A stretch of 64,000 nucleotides of DNA from contig NC_133401.1 in NCBI RefSeq assembly GCF_047511655.1, forward strand, positions 10,200,001 to 10,264,000. The letters are read 5' to 3'. Below the pieces are notes generated by a model. The model saw only the letters and a program-made list of their open reading frames with translations, was not told the DNA's origin and ran no database searches. This document shows, in pieces, positions 53,425-64,000 of this stretch. The DNA comes from Castor canadensis. Taxonomy: Eukaryota; Chordata; Mammalia; Rodentia; Castoridae. Position numbers and translations under genes: made by a program. Positions within the stretch are counted from its first letter, which is position 1, and the number at the start of each line of letters is the position of its first letter.

Positions 53425-56400
53425 GCTCGTGCCTCAGCAAAATATAAGAAAATAGAAATTATACCATGCATTCTATCTGATCACAATGCATTAAAACTAG
53501 AACTGAACAACAAAAATAAAGACAAAAAACATGCAAACAGCTGGAAACTGAACAACTCATTGCTTAATGAACAATGGGTCATTGATGAAATAAAAGTGGA
53601 AGTTAAAAGGTTCCTGGAAGTCAATGAAAATGAAAACACAACCTACCACAACCTATGGGACACAACAAATGCAGTCCTGAGAGGAAAGTTTATAGCCATG
53701 AGTGCATATATTAAAAAGACTGAAAGATCCCAAATCAATGACCTAATGATACATCTCAAACTCCTAGAAAAACAAGAACAAGCAAATCCCAAAACAAATA
53801 GAAGGAGAGAAATAATAAAAATAAGAGCTGAAATCAATGAAATAGAGACCAAAAAAACCATACAAAGAATTGATGAAACAAAAAGTTTGTTCTTTGAAAA
53901 AATAAACAAGATCGATAGACCCCTGGCAAACCTGACTAAAATGGAGAGAAAAAACCCAAATCAGTAAAATCAGGAATGCAAAAGGGGAGATAAAAACAAA
54001 CAGCATGGAAGTCCAGGATCATCAGAGACTACTTCGAGAACCTATATTCAAATAAATTTGAAAATCTTGAAGAAATGGACAGATTTCTAGATACTTATGA
54101 TCATCCAAAACTGAACCAAGAGGATATTAATCACCTGAATAGATTGATAACACAAAATGAAATTGAAGCAGCAATCGATTCTCCCAAAAAAGAAAAGAAC
54201 AGGACCTGATGGATTTTCTCTGAATTCTATCAGACCTTTAAAGAAGAACTAATACCAACACTCCTTAAACTGTTCCACAAAATAGAAAGGGAAGGAAAAC
54301 TGCCTAATGCATTTTATGAAGCCAGTATTACACTTATCCCAAAACCAGGCAAAGACACCTCCAAAAAGGAGAACTGTAGGCCAATCTCCTTAATGAACAT
54401 TGATGCAAAAATCTTCAATAAAATAATGGCAAACCAAATTCAACAACACAACAAAAAGATCATTGACCACGACCAAGTAGGCTTCATCCCAGGGATGCAG
54501 GGGTGGTTCAACATACACAAATCAATAAATGTAATAAACCACATTAACAGAAGCAAAGACAAAAACCACTTGATCATCTCAATAGATGCAGAAAAAGGCT
54601 TTAATAAGATCCAACACCATTTCATGATAAAAGCTCTAAGAAAACTAGGAATAGAAGGAAAGTACTTCAACATTATAAAAGCTGACAAACCTACAGCCAG
54701 CATTATACTTAATGGAGAAAAACAAACCATTCCCTCTAAAATCAGGAAAGAGACAAGGATGCCCACTAGCTCCACTCCTATTCAACATAGTACTGGAATT
54801 CCTAGCCAGAGCAATTAGGCAAGAAGAGGGAATAAAAGGAATACAAATAGGTAAAGAAACTGTCAAAATATTCCTATTTGCAGAAGATATGATCCTATAC
54901 CTTAAAGACCCAAAAAACTCTTCTCAGAAGCTTCTAGACACTATCAACAGCTATAGCAAGGTAGCAGGATACAAAATCAACATAGAAAAATCATTAGCAT
55001 TTCTATACACTAATAATGAACAAACTGAGAAAGAATATATGAAAACAATTCCATTTACAATAGCCTCAAAAAAATTCAAATACCTCGGAGTAAACTTAAC
55101 AAAGGATGTGAATGACCTCTACAAGGAAAACTATAAACTCCTGAAGAAAGAGATTGAGGAAGACTATAGAAAGTGGAGAGATCTCCCATGCTCATGGATT
55201 GGTAGAATCAACATAGTAAAAATCTCTATACTCTCAAAAGCAATCTACATGTTTAATGCAATTCCCATCAAAATCCCAATGAAATCCCATCAAAGAGATT
55301 GAAAAATCTACTGTTAAATTTATTTGGAAACACAAGAGACCACGAATAGCCAAGGCAATACTCAGTCAAAAGAACAATGCTGGAGGTATCACAATACCTG
55401 ACTTCAAAGTATATTTCAAAGCAATAGCAATAAAAATAGCATGGTACTGGCACAAAAACACACATGAAGTGTGGAACAGAATAGAGGACCCAGATATGAA
55501 TCCACAAAACTATAACCAACTTGTCTTTGACAAAGGAGCTAAAAATATACGATGGAGAAATAGCAGCCTCCTCAACAAAAACTGTTGGGAAAACTGGTTA
55601 GCAGTCTGCAAAAAACTGAAACTAGATCCATGTATATCACCCTATACCAAGATTAACTCAAAATGGATCAAGGATCTTAATATCAGACCCCAAACTCTAA
55701 AGTTGATACAGGAAAGAGTAGGAAATACTCTGGAGTTAGTAGGTATAGGTAAGAACTTTCTCAATGAAACCCCAGCAGCACAGCAACTAAGAGATAGCAT
55801 AGATAAATGGGACCTCATAAAACTAAAAAGCTTCTGTTCATCAAAAGAAATGGTCTCTAAACTGAAGAGAACACCCACAGAGTGGGAGAAAATATTTGCC
55901 AACTATACATGAGACAAAGGACTGATAACCAGAATATATAGGGAACTTAAAAAACTAAATTCTCCCCAAACTAATGAACCAATAAAGAAATGGGCACGTG
56001 AACTAAACAACTTTCTCAAAAGAAGAAATTCAAATGGCCAGAAAACACATGAAAAAATGCTCACCATCTCTAGCAATAAAGGAAATGCAAATTAAAACCA
56101 TGCTAAGATTCCACCTCACCCTTGTTAGAATAGCCATCATCAGCAACACCACCAACAACAGGTGTTGGCGAGGATGCGGGGAAAAAGGAACCCTCTTACA
56201 CTGTTGGTGGGAATGTAGACTAGTACAACCACTCTGGAAAAAAATTTGGAGGCTACTTAAAAAGCTGGACATCGATCTACCATTTGATCCAGCAATACCA
56301 CTCTTGGGGATGTACCCAAAAACTGTGACACAGGTTACTCCAGAGGCAGCTGCACACCCATGTTTATTGTGGCACTATTCACAATAGCCAAGTTATGGAA

Positions 56401-57076
56401 ACAGCCAAGATGCCCCACTACTGATGAATGGATTAAGAAAATGTGGTATCTATACACAATGGAATTTTATGCAGCCATGAAGAAGAACGAAATGTTATCA
56501 TTTGCAGGTAAATGGATGGAACTGGAGAACATCATTCTGAGCGAGGTTAGCCAGGTCCAGAAGACCAAAAATTGTACGTTCTCCCTCATATGCGGACATT
56601 AGGTCAAGGGCAAACACAACAATGGGATTGGACTTTAAGCACATGATAAAAGCGAGAGCACACAAGGGAGGGGTGAGGATAGGTAAGACACCTAAAAAAT
56701 TAGCTAGCATTTGTTGACCTCAATGCAGAGAAACTAAAGCAGATACCTTAAAGCAACTGAGGCCAATAGGAAAAGGGGAACAGGTACTAGAGAAAAGGTT
56801 AGATCAAAAAGAATTAACCTAGAAGGTAACACCCACGCACAGGAAATCAATGTGAGTCAATGCCCTGTATAGCTATCCTTATCTCAACCAGCAAAACCCC
56901 TTGTTCCTTCCTACTATTGCTTATACTCTCTATTCAACAAAACCAGAGATAAGGGCAAAATAGTTTCTGTCGGGTAGCCAGGGGTTGGCGGGGGGTGGAG
57001 AGGGAATAGAAAAGGAGAGGGTGGGGGGAAGGGGGAGAAATGACCCAAACATTGTATGCATATATGAATAAAAAAA
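53425..57076 (+). mobile_element. 5'-truncated, dead LINE-1 (ORF2 and 3' UTR)
   Basis: The copy begins near the end of the ORF2 endonuclease (catalytic-site SDH at 53476-53484) and runs through reverse transcriptase and the C-terminal Cys motif ([14 protein letters not shown], about 56175-56220) to a 3' end at about 57076 with an A-rich tail. ORF1 and the 5' UTR are absent. The frame is broken into at least six pieces (53365-53967, 54393-54818, 54712-55302, 55469-55912, 56034-56387, 56360-56602). The RT active-site FADD reads FAED (54877-54888). It cannot mobilise itself. Confidence 0.93.
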
Positions 57077-57428
57077 CACACACACGAAAAACCCCGACTT
57101 GCTCGAATTTCATCAGCCAAAACAAGTCAGGTGGCTAAGCAGTGAGCCCACAGAACAGCAAGTGCAATCGTCAGGCAGGGGGATAGGGAATATTTTGAGG
57201 AGTCATGTGTGTCCTTAGTATGTGCCCAGAAGAGAGGCTGCCTGGTCATAGGACATAGCTGGCTGTCCCTTCCACCCACGGTTGGCTTCCTCAGTATTTC
57301 TTCAGCCAGATCCTAGGGGAGACTGAGTGCTTTCTGACAATGAACACCTTTGTCCTATTTAACATCCCCCCAACCCTCTGCCCCATAACTGATTTGCAAA
57401 ATCTCAGAAAGTCCCCTCAACATCGCAG

Positions 57429-58034
57429 GATGCTATAATTTGGATAAGCTTGTCTCCCCCAAAACTCATGTTAAATTTTAACTTCTAATGTTATGTACTG
57501 AGAAGTGCAGGGACCTTCTGAGAGGCAATTGGCTAGCTGGGTGCCAGTGGCTCACGCCTGTAATCCTGGCACTCAGGAGGCAGAGACCAGGAGGACCGAG
57601 GTTCAAAGCCAGCCTGGGCAAATAGTTCTCCAGACCCTATCTCGAAAAAACCCATCACACACACACAAAAAGGGGCTGGTGAAGTGGCTCAAGGTGTAGG
57701 CCCCTGAGTTCAAACCCCAATACCGCAAAACAAAAACAAAAACAAAAAAGTGATTGGCTGAAGGAAGCACCACTTCATAATGGGAGTTATTGGTGGAGGG
57801 TGTGTTCCATGGCTGGTCTGCCCTTTGTCCCGTTCCTCTTTGGAATGTACCTGTGTCTCCTGCCCTCCACCACGTTGTGATGTAGCATAAGGGCCCTCAC
57901 CAGAAACTGTGTAAATGCTGGCACACGCTTCCGATTTCCCAGTCTCCAGAAGCCTGAGCCAAAAGAAACGATTTCCTTTACAAATTACCCAGTCTCACGT
58001 GTTCTGTTATAGCAACAGAAAATGGACTAAGACA
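57429..58034 (+). mobile_element. MaLR-type LTR split by a composite SINE
   Basis: The left end reads GCTATAATTTGGATAAGC. The right end reads TTACAAATTACCCAGTCTCA and AACAGAAAATGGACTAAGAC, typical of MaLR LTRs. A SINE at about 57535-57750 interrupts it, with a probable 7-bp duplication ATTGGCT at 57528-57534 and 57753-57759. Confidence 0.78.
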
Positions 58035-58035
58035 C

Positions 58036-59397
58036 CAGTAACAGCTTTTCCTTCCTCACAGGCAGTAGACTGTTCTTGTTATTCTTCAGGGGGTGTTGAA
58101 AAAGATGGAACACTGGCAACTTATTATGGTTCAACTTACACCAATTTCCAGAAAATTCAGAGACAGGACTTCCCCCACTCTCCCCACGGTACTGGGGTTT
58201 GAACTCAAGGTCTACACTTTGAGCCACTCCACCAGCCCTTTTTCGTGTTTTTTTTTTTTTTTTCTTTTTTTGAGAACTATTTGCCCAGGTTGGCTTTGAA
58301 CTGCAATCCTCCTGATCTCTGCCTCCTGAGTAGCTGGGATTACAAATGTGAGCCATCAGCGCCTGGCCTCAAATACACTTCCCAAGAGCATGCTGTGTCT
58401 TAAGATTCTATCCAGGCGCTCAGGTCAAAGGCCAGACCTGTCTTTGGACAAAAAAAGCAGCCTCCCATGACCCCGGATGCCTCTGGATGGAGTGTGGGTG
58501 GCTTTACTTGGCCACTGCCCCTGGTTCCAGGTCTCCACCCATTCTGCTGTCTGCCTGTGCTAGGGCCTGGCCCAGGCACTGTTTGCTCTTAGAACAAGCC
58601 AGGTGTTCCCCTCTGTCTCCAGCAGGCTCCTCCCTCACCTAGCTAATTCCTATTCCTTGCTTCTTTCCTTCCTTCTGCAAACATTAATTGAGCGCCTCCT
58701 GCATGTCAGGCCTTGTTCTAGGAGCTGGGGAGATAGGCAGTGAAATCCTCACTTTGGGGTGCTCAATGGCGGAGTGATCAGAGTGGTTAAGTCCTAGGAC
58801 CAGAGTCCTCCAGCTGCAGTTTGATTTTTGGCTCAGCCCCTTCCCAGCCATGGGCAAATGCAAAGCTCTTAGTCCTAGGCAAGTGTGCCTTCTCTGTGCT
58901 GGCTGTCACTCTTTCTCTTCGGATCTTCCAGTGGTGTCTTTTCTAGAGGTCCTGGGATCCTGCGGGGCCTGTGCTCCCCCACCCTGGGCCTGACCACTCT
59001 GGACTGTCGCTGTTTGGTAATAGATGTGTCCTCCTCCATGGACAGGGAGCCTGAGGAGTTCAGGAACCAGGGTTTGCCTAATCCCTGTCCCTAGAGTCAC
59101 CCAGCATAGGGGCGTGGGCACAGCAGGCACTCAGTGAGCACATGCTGAACCCGTGGGAAGCGCCGGGCCGATCTGTGTTCCTTACTCCAGTGACCCGGCT
59201 TCTTCTCCTGTACATCAGGAGGTGGAACCGCGTCCCCGACCCCCGCAGTGGAACCTCGGCGGTGGAACCCGGTGTAACAGTGCCCCCTTGTGGTCGCCTC
59301 GTGTTTTAGAACCCTGGGGAGCGAGCCGCTCGCCCCGCCCATGGAAGCGGGGCGGGACGGGACGCGTACCGCGGTTACCCGGTCGCACCTGCTCGCC
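58036..59397. other. Region upstream of SELENOV
   Basis: An antisense composite SINE lies at about 58190-58375. An old interspersed-repeat phrase (ATTGAGCGCCTCCTGCATGT, TTCTAGGAGCTGGGGAGATA) is at 58685-58740, and a decayed MIR-like piece at 58790-58880. From about 59210 the sequence turns CpG-rich towards the start codon, with GC boxes (GGGGCGGGACGGGACG at 59349-59364) and no clear TATA box. This is the probable SELENOV promoter or 5' UTR. Confidence 0.5.
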
Positions 59398-62300
59398 ATG
59401 AACCACAAGGCGCGGACCCCAGCTCCCTCCTCGGTCCGGCACTCAATCCCGGTCCAGGCTTCGACCCCAGTTCAGACCCCGACTCTGATCCCAACCTCGA
59501 CCCCAGTCGGGCCTTCCACCCGGGTCCGGGCTCCGATTCTGATCCGAACCTCGACCCCAGTCCGAGCTTCGACCCCGGTTCGGACCACGACTCTGATCAG
59601 AACCTCGACCCCAGTGCGAGCCTTGATCCCCGTCCGGACCCAAACTCCCGTCCGGACTCCGACCCCGGCCCAGACCCCGACTCCAGTCCGGACCCCGACT
59701 CCTGTCCGGACTCCGATCGCGATCCGGACCCCGACTTCTGTCAGGACTCCGATCCCGATCCGGAATCCGACCCCGGTCCGGAATCCGACTCTGGACGGGA
59801 CTCCGACCCCGGTCCCTGCCCAGGCTCCCGTCCGTTTCCCAGTCCCGGCCCCGGCACCACGTTTGGTTCCGGCTTCGATCCTGGCCGCGGTCCCTGCGGC
59901 AGAATCTGTTCCGAACCCGGACCAACCTTTGGGTCTGCGCTCAGAACCTGCTCCAGAGTCAACGGGGTCTTCAGAGCAGGATGTCGCCCCGAGTCCCGCG
60001 CACGCGCCCTCGGTCCTCAGCTTAGCTGGGCCCACCGAGGGGCCCCTGCCCGCGCTCGCCTACACCCTGGCGCCCTCCGTGGGCTCCACCACCATCGCGG
60101 ACCTGGACCTGTCGGCCACCCAGCTGATGGAGCTCCCCAAACCCGTCCCTTCCGCCGCCTCCCTTTCTACCAACGCATTCGCCTCCACCAGCGAGAACTT
60201 CCAAGAGGCCCAAAGAATCTTGATCAAAGTGAACTACTGGTGAGGGGCGGCCCGCTTCCTCCCGGGGTGGGGGGGGGCAGGGCTGGGAGTCAGGCAGAAC
60301 CCGGGTTCCAGCATCTAGGGGGGAACCTGCCTCCACTAACCCTTCTCTTTGGGACTGGAGAGCTGGAGTCAAACCCCTCCCCTGACTCTGATCTTCATTC
60401 ATTCTCTCGCACTCATTCCCATCCACTAATTCATCCATTCTTTCACTCCGATACATTCATAGGATTACTGGATCTGTGTTTCATTCATTCCTAGATTTCT
60501 GGCTTTCGGCATCTTTCATTCAGTCTCATCAATTCATTCATTGGATGCCTGGCTCTGAGCCGCCTTCATTCACTGGAATTCATTCATTCCTTTGAGCTCT
60601 GAGCCGCATTCTTCACTCATTCCTTCTGTGCGCCCTGCCCCCCATGTGTCACGCTGGAATTGGGGAGGGTCTGCAGAGCGGAGTGACTCGCTTTGCTCTG
60701 GTTGTAAGGTGGGACCCGAAGCTGGCGTACAGTACTGAGTAGAAACACACTCTCCGTGGGAGAATAGCAGTTGGGGACTTTAGACCTGGTTGGTCACAGG
60801 TGGCCTTTCTCAGGGGGTCACCCTAGAGCTGCCACTTCTCAGCCAGGAGCTGCTAGGTGAGCTGAGGGAGGGGTTAAGTGCAGAGGTGTGCGGTGGGTCC
60901 CTGTCCACTTCGGCCTGTCTTTGGGTCAACAGCAAAACCAATAATAGCAATGACCTTCCTTGATCCCCCTGGGATGCAGGGGTGAATGCGGCTGGCCTGG
61001 GTGTCCTCCCTTCTGATCCCCATGGGTTTCCTGGTCTGGAGCACTATCTCTCTCTCTCTCCCACCGCCCTTTTGTCTCTGCCCCATCTCTCCCCAGCACA
61101 CTTGTCTCTTCCTTTCCTGTGGTGTGTGTCTTTTTCTCCTCTTCCCTAGCTGGGGTCCTCATCTCCCCCTCTTCCTTTCTCTCCATCTCTTCTTTCCAAT
61201 TCTGACTCCATGGATTCACTAATTCATTCATTCAACAATTCTTCCTTCCTTCCAGTACTGGGTTTTGAACTCAGGGCCTACACCTTGAGCCACTCCACCA
61301 GCCCTTTTATTGTGATGGGTTTTTTCGAGTTTGGGTCTCAAGAACTGTTTCCCTAGGAGTGACTTTATACCACGATTCTCCTGATCTCTGCCTCCTGAGT
61401 AGTTAGGATTACATGTGTGAGCCACCGGTGCCTGCCTTGACAATAACTTCTTAAAACCTACCATGTTTGATGTCAGGGACATAGCAGTGAACAAAATGAA
61501 GATTCTCTGTCCCCGGCATGTTGGTGCGGAGGGGCAGGTGATGACTCACAGAAATGACCAGGCAGTGTTATGGACAAAAGCCATCTTGGGGAGTGTTGCA
61601 GGTTTAGCCGAGGTGGTCACCAAGGGTTCCCTGAGAAAGTGATATAGGAGGAGAGAGAAGGAGCCATGTGGATACTGAGGGAGGAGGAGTCTTCAGAGAA
61701 CACCAGTGCAAAGGCCCTGAGGCAGTTAGGAGGGCCATGTGGTTGGAGCAGGGTGAATGAGATGCAGAAGAGTGGGAGCAGATGGGGGTAGAGAGGTGAT
61801 GGGGTAGATCATTGTGGTGCCTCGTGGGCAATGGGGGAAGACTGTGGTTTTGTTTTTTGATTTTGGTGGTACTGGGATTTGAACTCAGGGCCTCACACTT
61901 ACTAGGCAGGTGCTCCACTGCTTGAGCCACACCTGCAGCCCTTTTGTGTTGGGTATTTTTGAGGAGAGGTTTTTTTTTTTGTCTTTTCTTTTTTGGTGCT
62001 GGGATCGAACCCAGGGCCTCACACATGCTAGGCAAGCGCTGTACCACCGAGCTACATCCCAGCCCGGGTATTTTTGAAATAGGTTGTTGCTTTTTTTGTC
62101 CAGGCTGTGAACCTGATCTCTGCCTTCTGAGTAGCTAGGATTAGAGGGGGGGTCAGCAGGACTGTGGTATTTTTTTCCTTTCCCCCTCCCCCACCTGACC
62201 CGACTTGGACATTCATAGCACCCCTTTGGGCCTGGGAAGATACTGACGGTGTCTCCTCTATTTCTCTCTGCCTCCCTCCTCCTGCCCTTGGCCTCCAGTG

Positions 62301-63071
62301 GCCTCTGAAGCTATGGCCTTCGGGTGAGTAGTTTTTGGCTTTGGACTTGGCGGGAAGCATGGGGCATGAAGCCTGAAAGAACTTCCTGTTTCCTGCCTTG
62401 TGACCCTATGACCATGTGACCTGTGACCCCATGACCTCATAACTCCATCTCCTCCCCTCAGTACATTCTACTGAAAAAGAGCTTGGAGCAGCATTTTCCC
62501 AATCTTCTGCACTTTGTAAGTGTGCTGCTGGCCTGGGGAGTGGAGGTGGTCAGGGCTCCTGGACCCCTGAGGGCTTGGAGGGGAGCTCTTAGCCTCCCCC
62601 ACTCCCACCCTTCCCTTCCCAGGAGGACGAGAGAGCAGCCCAGGCTACCGGGGAGTTTGAAGTGTTCGTGGACGGGAAACTGGTCCATTCCAAAAAGGTG
62701 ACCTGAGCAAGAGGCCTGGACAGGGAGGAGGTGGGGCTGGGGTCCTGGGGTGAGTGGGAGTCATATCTTTGCTATTATTTGGTTTTGTGTTTGCAAAGCA
62801 GACACTCTACCACTTGAGCTACACCTCCAGTCCATTTGCTCTGGTTATTTTGAAGATGGAGTCTTAGGAACTAATTGCCCAGACTGGCCTTGAACTGTGA
62901 TCCTCCCAATCTCAGCCTCCCAAGTAGCTGGGATTATAGGCGTGAGCCGTCAAAGCTTGACTCATGTCTGGGCTCTCTCCCTTAAATGCCCAGAAAGGTG
63001 ATGGCTTTGTGGACGAGGTCAGGCTGAAGAAAATTGTGGGCATTATCAATGAAGAACTCAAGAGAAGGTAG
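59398..63071 (+). CDS. SELENOV: Selenoprotein V, 5 coding exons, UGA read as selenocysteine
   Basis: SELENOV is a thioredoxin-like selenoprotein of the SelW/Rdx family, mainly expressed in testis in mammals. Its exact reaction is not settled. Exons: 59398-60239, 62299-62323, 62462-62515, 62623-62697 and 62994-63071 (stop TAG 63069-63071); 1,074 nt, 357 residues with one Sec. Human is 346. The start MNHKARTPAPSS matches the human N-terminus (MNNQARTPAPSS). Residues 1-280 are a Pro/Thr/Val repeat region plus a low-complexity linker. The fold follows: VNYCGLUSYGLRYILLKKSL, then EFEVFVDGKLVHSKK and GDGFVDE. The redox motif CxxU is C281-G-L-U284. Read as a stop, TGA would remove the whole fold; conserved downstream exons show it is Sec. 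Confidence 0.94.
59446..59838 (+). repeat. SELENOV: Degenerate hexapeptide repeat region in SELENOV exon 1
   Basis: Residues about 17-147 are built from imperfect 18-nt units coding for variants of P-V-R-T-P-T (for example TPVRTPTPAQTPTPVRTP). The DNA consensus is close to CCGGTCCGGACCCCGACT. The human protein has the same style of repeat with a different unit order, so this region evolves by unit turnover. Confidence 0.9.
60240..62298. repeat. SELENOV intron 1
   Basis: A CATT-rich imperfect repeat zone lies at 60395-60625 (many TCATTCATTC units, and a twofold CTCTGAGCCGC phrase). Antisense composite SINEs are at 61250-61440 and 61860-61950, and a clean antisense ID element is at about 61993-62066 (GATCGAACCCAGGGCCTCAC ... 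GAGCTACATCCCAGCCC). A B1-like part follows to 62150. Positions 60625-61245 and 61440-61855 are unassigned; the latter resembles an old interspersed repeat (GGACATAGCAGTGAACAAAA). Confidence 0.65.
62306..62308 (+). other. SELENOV: Selenocysteine UGA codon of SELENOV
   Basis: In the joined frame exon 59398-60239 donates TG and exon 62299-62323 starts with T. The codons then read TGT GGC CTC TGA AGC TAT, giving C-G-L-U-S-Y. This is the CxxU site of SelW-type proteins. Decoding requires a SECIS element in the 3' UTR. Confidence 0.93.
62790..62965 (-). mobile_element. Composite SINE in SELENOV intron 4
   Basis: CAGACACTCTACCACTTGAG, then GTTATTTTGAAGATGGAGTC and CCTCCCAAGTAGCTGGGATT. It ends about 30 bases before exon 62994-63071 and may crowd its acceptor region. 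Confidence 0.75.
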
Positions 63072-64000
63072 CAGGCAGTGGTCGCACCAGAGGTGAGTGA
63101 GGTGCCCAGGCCCCTGGCCAGAAGTGGGAAGGCTGGGCACTGTCTGGGTCCCTCCGCAGCTCAGCCAGTCCTCACTGTTACAATTGTAATGTCACTCACC
63201 TATACAATTTTCTGAGCGTATGTAGAATGGATTGTTGAGACGATTCCATCATGGTAGGGCTCAGTGTTAGAGCTAAATATGTAGTTCAGCTTTTCATTGG
63301 AAAGCCATGCTATGGGTTTGAGAATTTAAGATGAAATTAACTAAGTGCATTAAAAGCTCAGCTCTTAGCGGCACTAGCCATACATGGCTGGACTGTTCTG
63401 TAGGGGATTGCAGAAATAGAACACAGTAGAAAGTTCTAACATTGGCAACAATATCCTAAGGTATTAAAAGGTGTGCACAAGTTTATTTGCCATCAATACT
63501 AGATTTCTTTTTCTTTTTTGCAATGCTGGGAACGGAAGCCAGGGCTTTGGTAGGTAAGCATTCTGCCAGACCTGATAATGGATTTTAAAAATTAATTAAT
63601 ATTTTTTGGTCCTACTGGGGATTGAATTTAGGGCCTCCAGTGCTCTACCACTTGAGTCCTTTTTGCTTTGTTTGTTTTTTTCAGAGAGGGTCTTGTGTTT
63701 TTGCCCAGCGTGGCCTCCAACTTCCTCCTAGTTATGCCTCCCATGTACCTGTGATTACAGGCATGCACCACCACACCCAACCCGATCCACTTAGTATCTA
63801 CACATTTGTGAGCCATGACTGGTTTTGTTATTTCTCCTACTGCATATACACATCATTTGTTTTTGACTTTATTGAGGTATAAGTGATGAAGAAGTAACAG
63901 CAGGTGTTCAAGTGCACAAGTTGAATTTTGACATTGGATACACTTGAGAAACCATCATTCATATCCTCCTTTGTAAATTTCCTCAGGAACTTTTGTAGTT
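63072..64000 (+). other. SELENOV: SELENOV 3' UTR start and following intron
   Basis: After the stop, 21 bases of 3' UTR end at a strong donor (AGAG|GTGAGTG at 63092/63093). The related gene arrangement has a further noncoding exon holding the SECIS element; no exon with a convincing SECIS or AATAAA is visible to 64000. The stretch contains antisense SINE pieces at about 63510-63575 and 63600-63785 and otherwise AT-rich unassigned sequence. Confidence 0.6.

Noticed and set aside
53365-56602. Set of open frames at 53-56 kb as novel host genes
   Set aside because: They are fragments of L1 ORF2 by motif ([22 protein letters not shown]).
59443-60035. Long minus-strand frames antisense to SELENOV exon 1
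   Set aside because: They are by-products of the 18-nt coding repeat, which lacks stop codons on both strands. There is no start context or conservation argument.
59290-60243. SELENOV exon 1 as a complete gene ending in NYW and TGA
   Set aside because: The end falls inside the intron donor. Splicing restores the conserved CGLU motif and a full thioredoxin-like fold, so the shorter reading is an artefact.
63320-63345. AAGATGAAATTAAC as a SECIS core
   Set aside because: There is an ATGA-like start, but I could not pair a convincing stem or find the required GA partner at the right distance.

Overview
This window is nuclear DNA of a placental mammal, very probably a rodent. It carries four protein-coding genes, all on the + strand, in the order SUPT5H - TIMM50 - DLL3 - SELENOV. 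From general knowledge this is the order at human 19q13.2. Every coding exon was assembled by hand from GT/AG splice sites, reading-frame continuity and remembered family sequences, and each gene yields a complete frame: SUPT5H 1,084 aa (29 coding exons), TIMM50 353 aa (11 exons), DLL3 585 aa (9 exons) and SELENOV 357 aa (5 coding exons, one in-frame UGA read as selenocysteine). The rodent assignment rests on the SINEs. Introns and intergenic DNA are packed with B1-like/ID-like composite SINEs and simple tRNA-Ala-type ID elements. The dominant composite type is not typical of mouse or rat; a castorimorph such as beaver is my best guess, not a proof.

Layout. Positions 1-24.9 kb hold SUPT5H, with a large repeat-filled second intron. 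Positions 24.9-26.5 kb are a short repeat-rich spacer. Positions 26.6-33.4 kb hold TIMM50, which starts in a GC-rich promoter with an ATG inside an AAGATGGCGGC motif. Positions 33.4-37.5 kb are intergenic and repeat-rich. Positions 37.5-51.2 kb hold DLL3 with its upstream E-box cluster; intron 4 contains an antisense endogenous retrovirus remnant with a 5-bp target duplication, inserted into an older SINE. Positions 51-58 kb are a transposon graveyard: two MaLR-type LTRs, each split by a SINE, around a 3.6-kb dead L1. Positions 59.4-64 kb hold SELENOV, whose last noncoding exon and SECIS element appear to lie beyond the window.

Functionally the four genes are neighbours, not a pathway. SUPT5H is the large DSIF subunit, controlling RNA polymerase II pausing and elongation. 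TIMM50 is the receptor of the TIM23 mitochondrial import channel. DLL3 is a divergent Notch ligand. SELENOV is a thioredoxin-like selenoprotein. I found no previously undescribed multi-gene system. The most interesting items are an evenly spaced array of inverted CCAAT boxes plus GC boxes inside DLL3 intron 7 (a possible hidden promoter), the UGA-Sec codon of SELENOV split from its partner cysteine by an intron, a 12-nt SUPT5H microexon with a tandem acceptor, and the retrovirus with unequal LTRs in DLL3.
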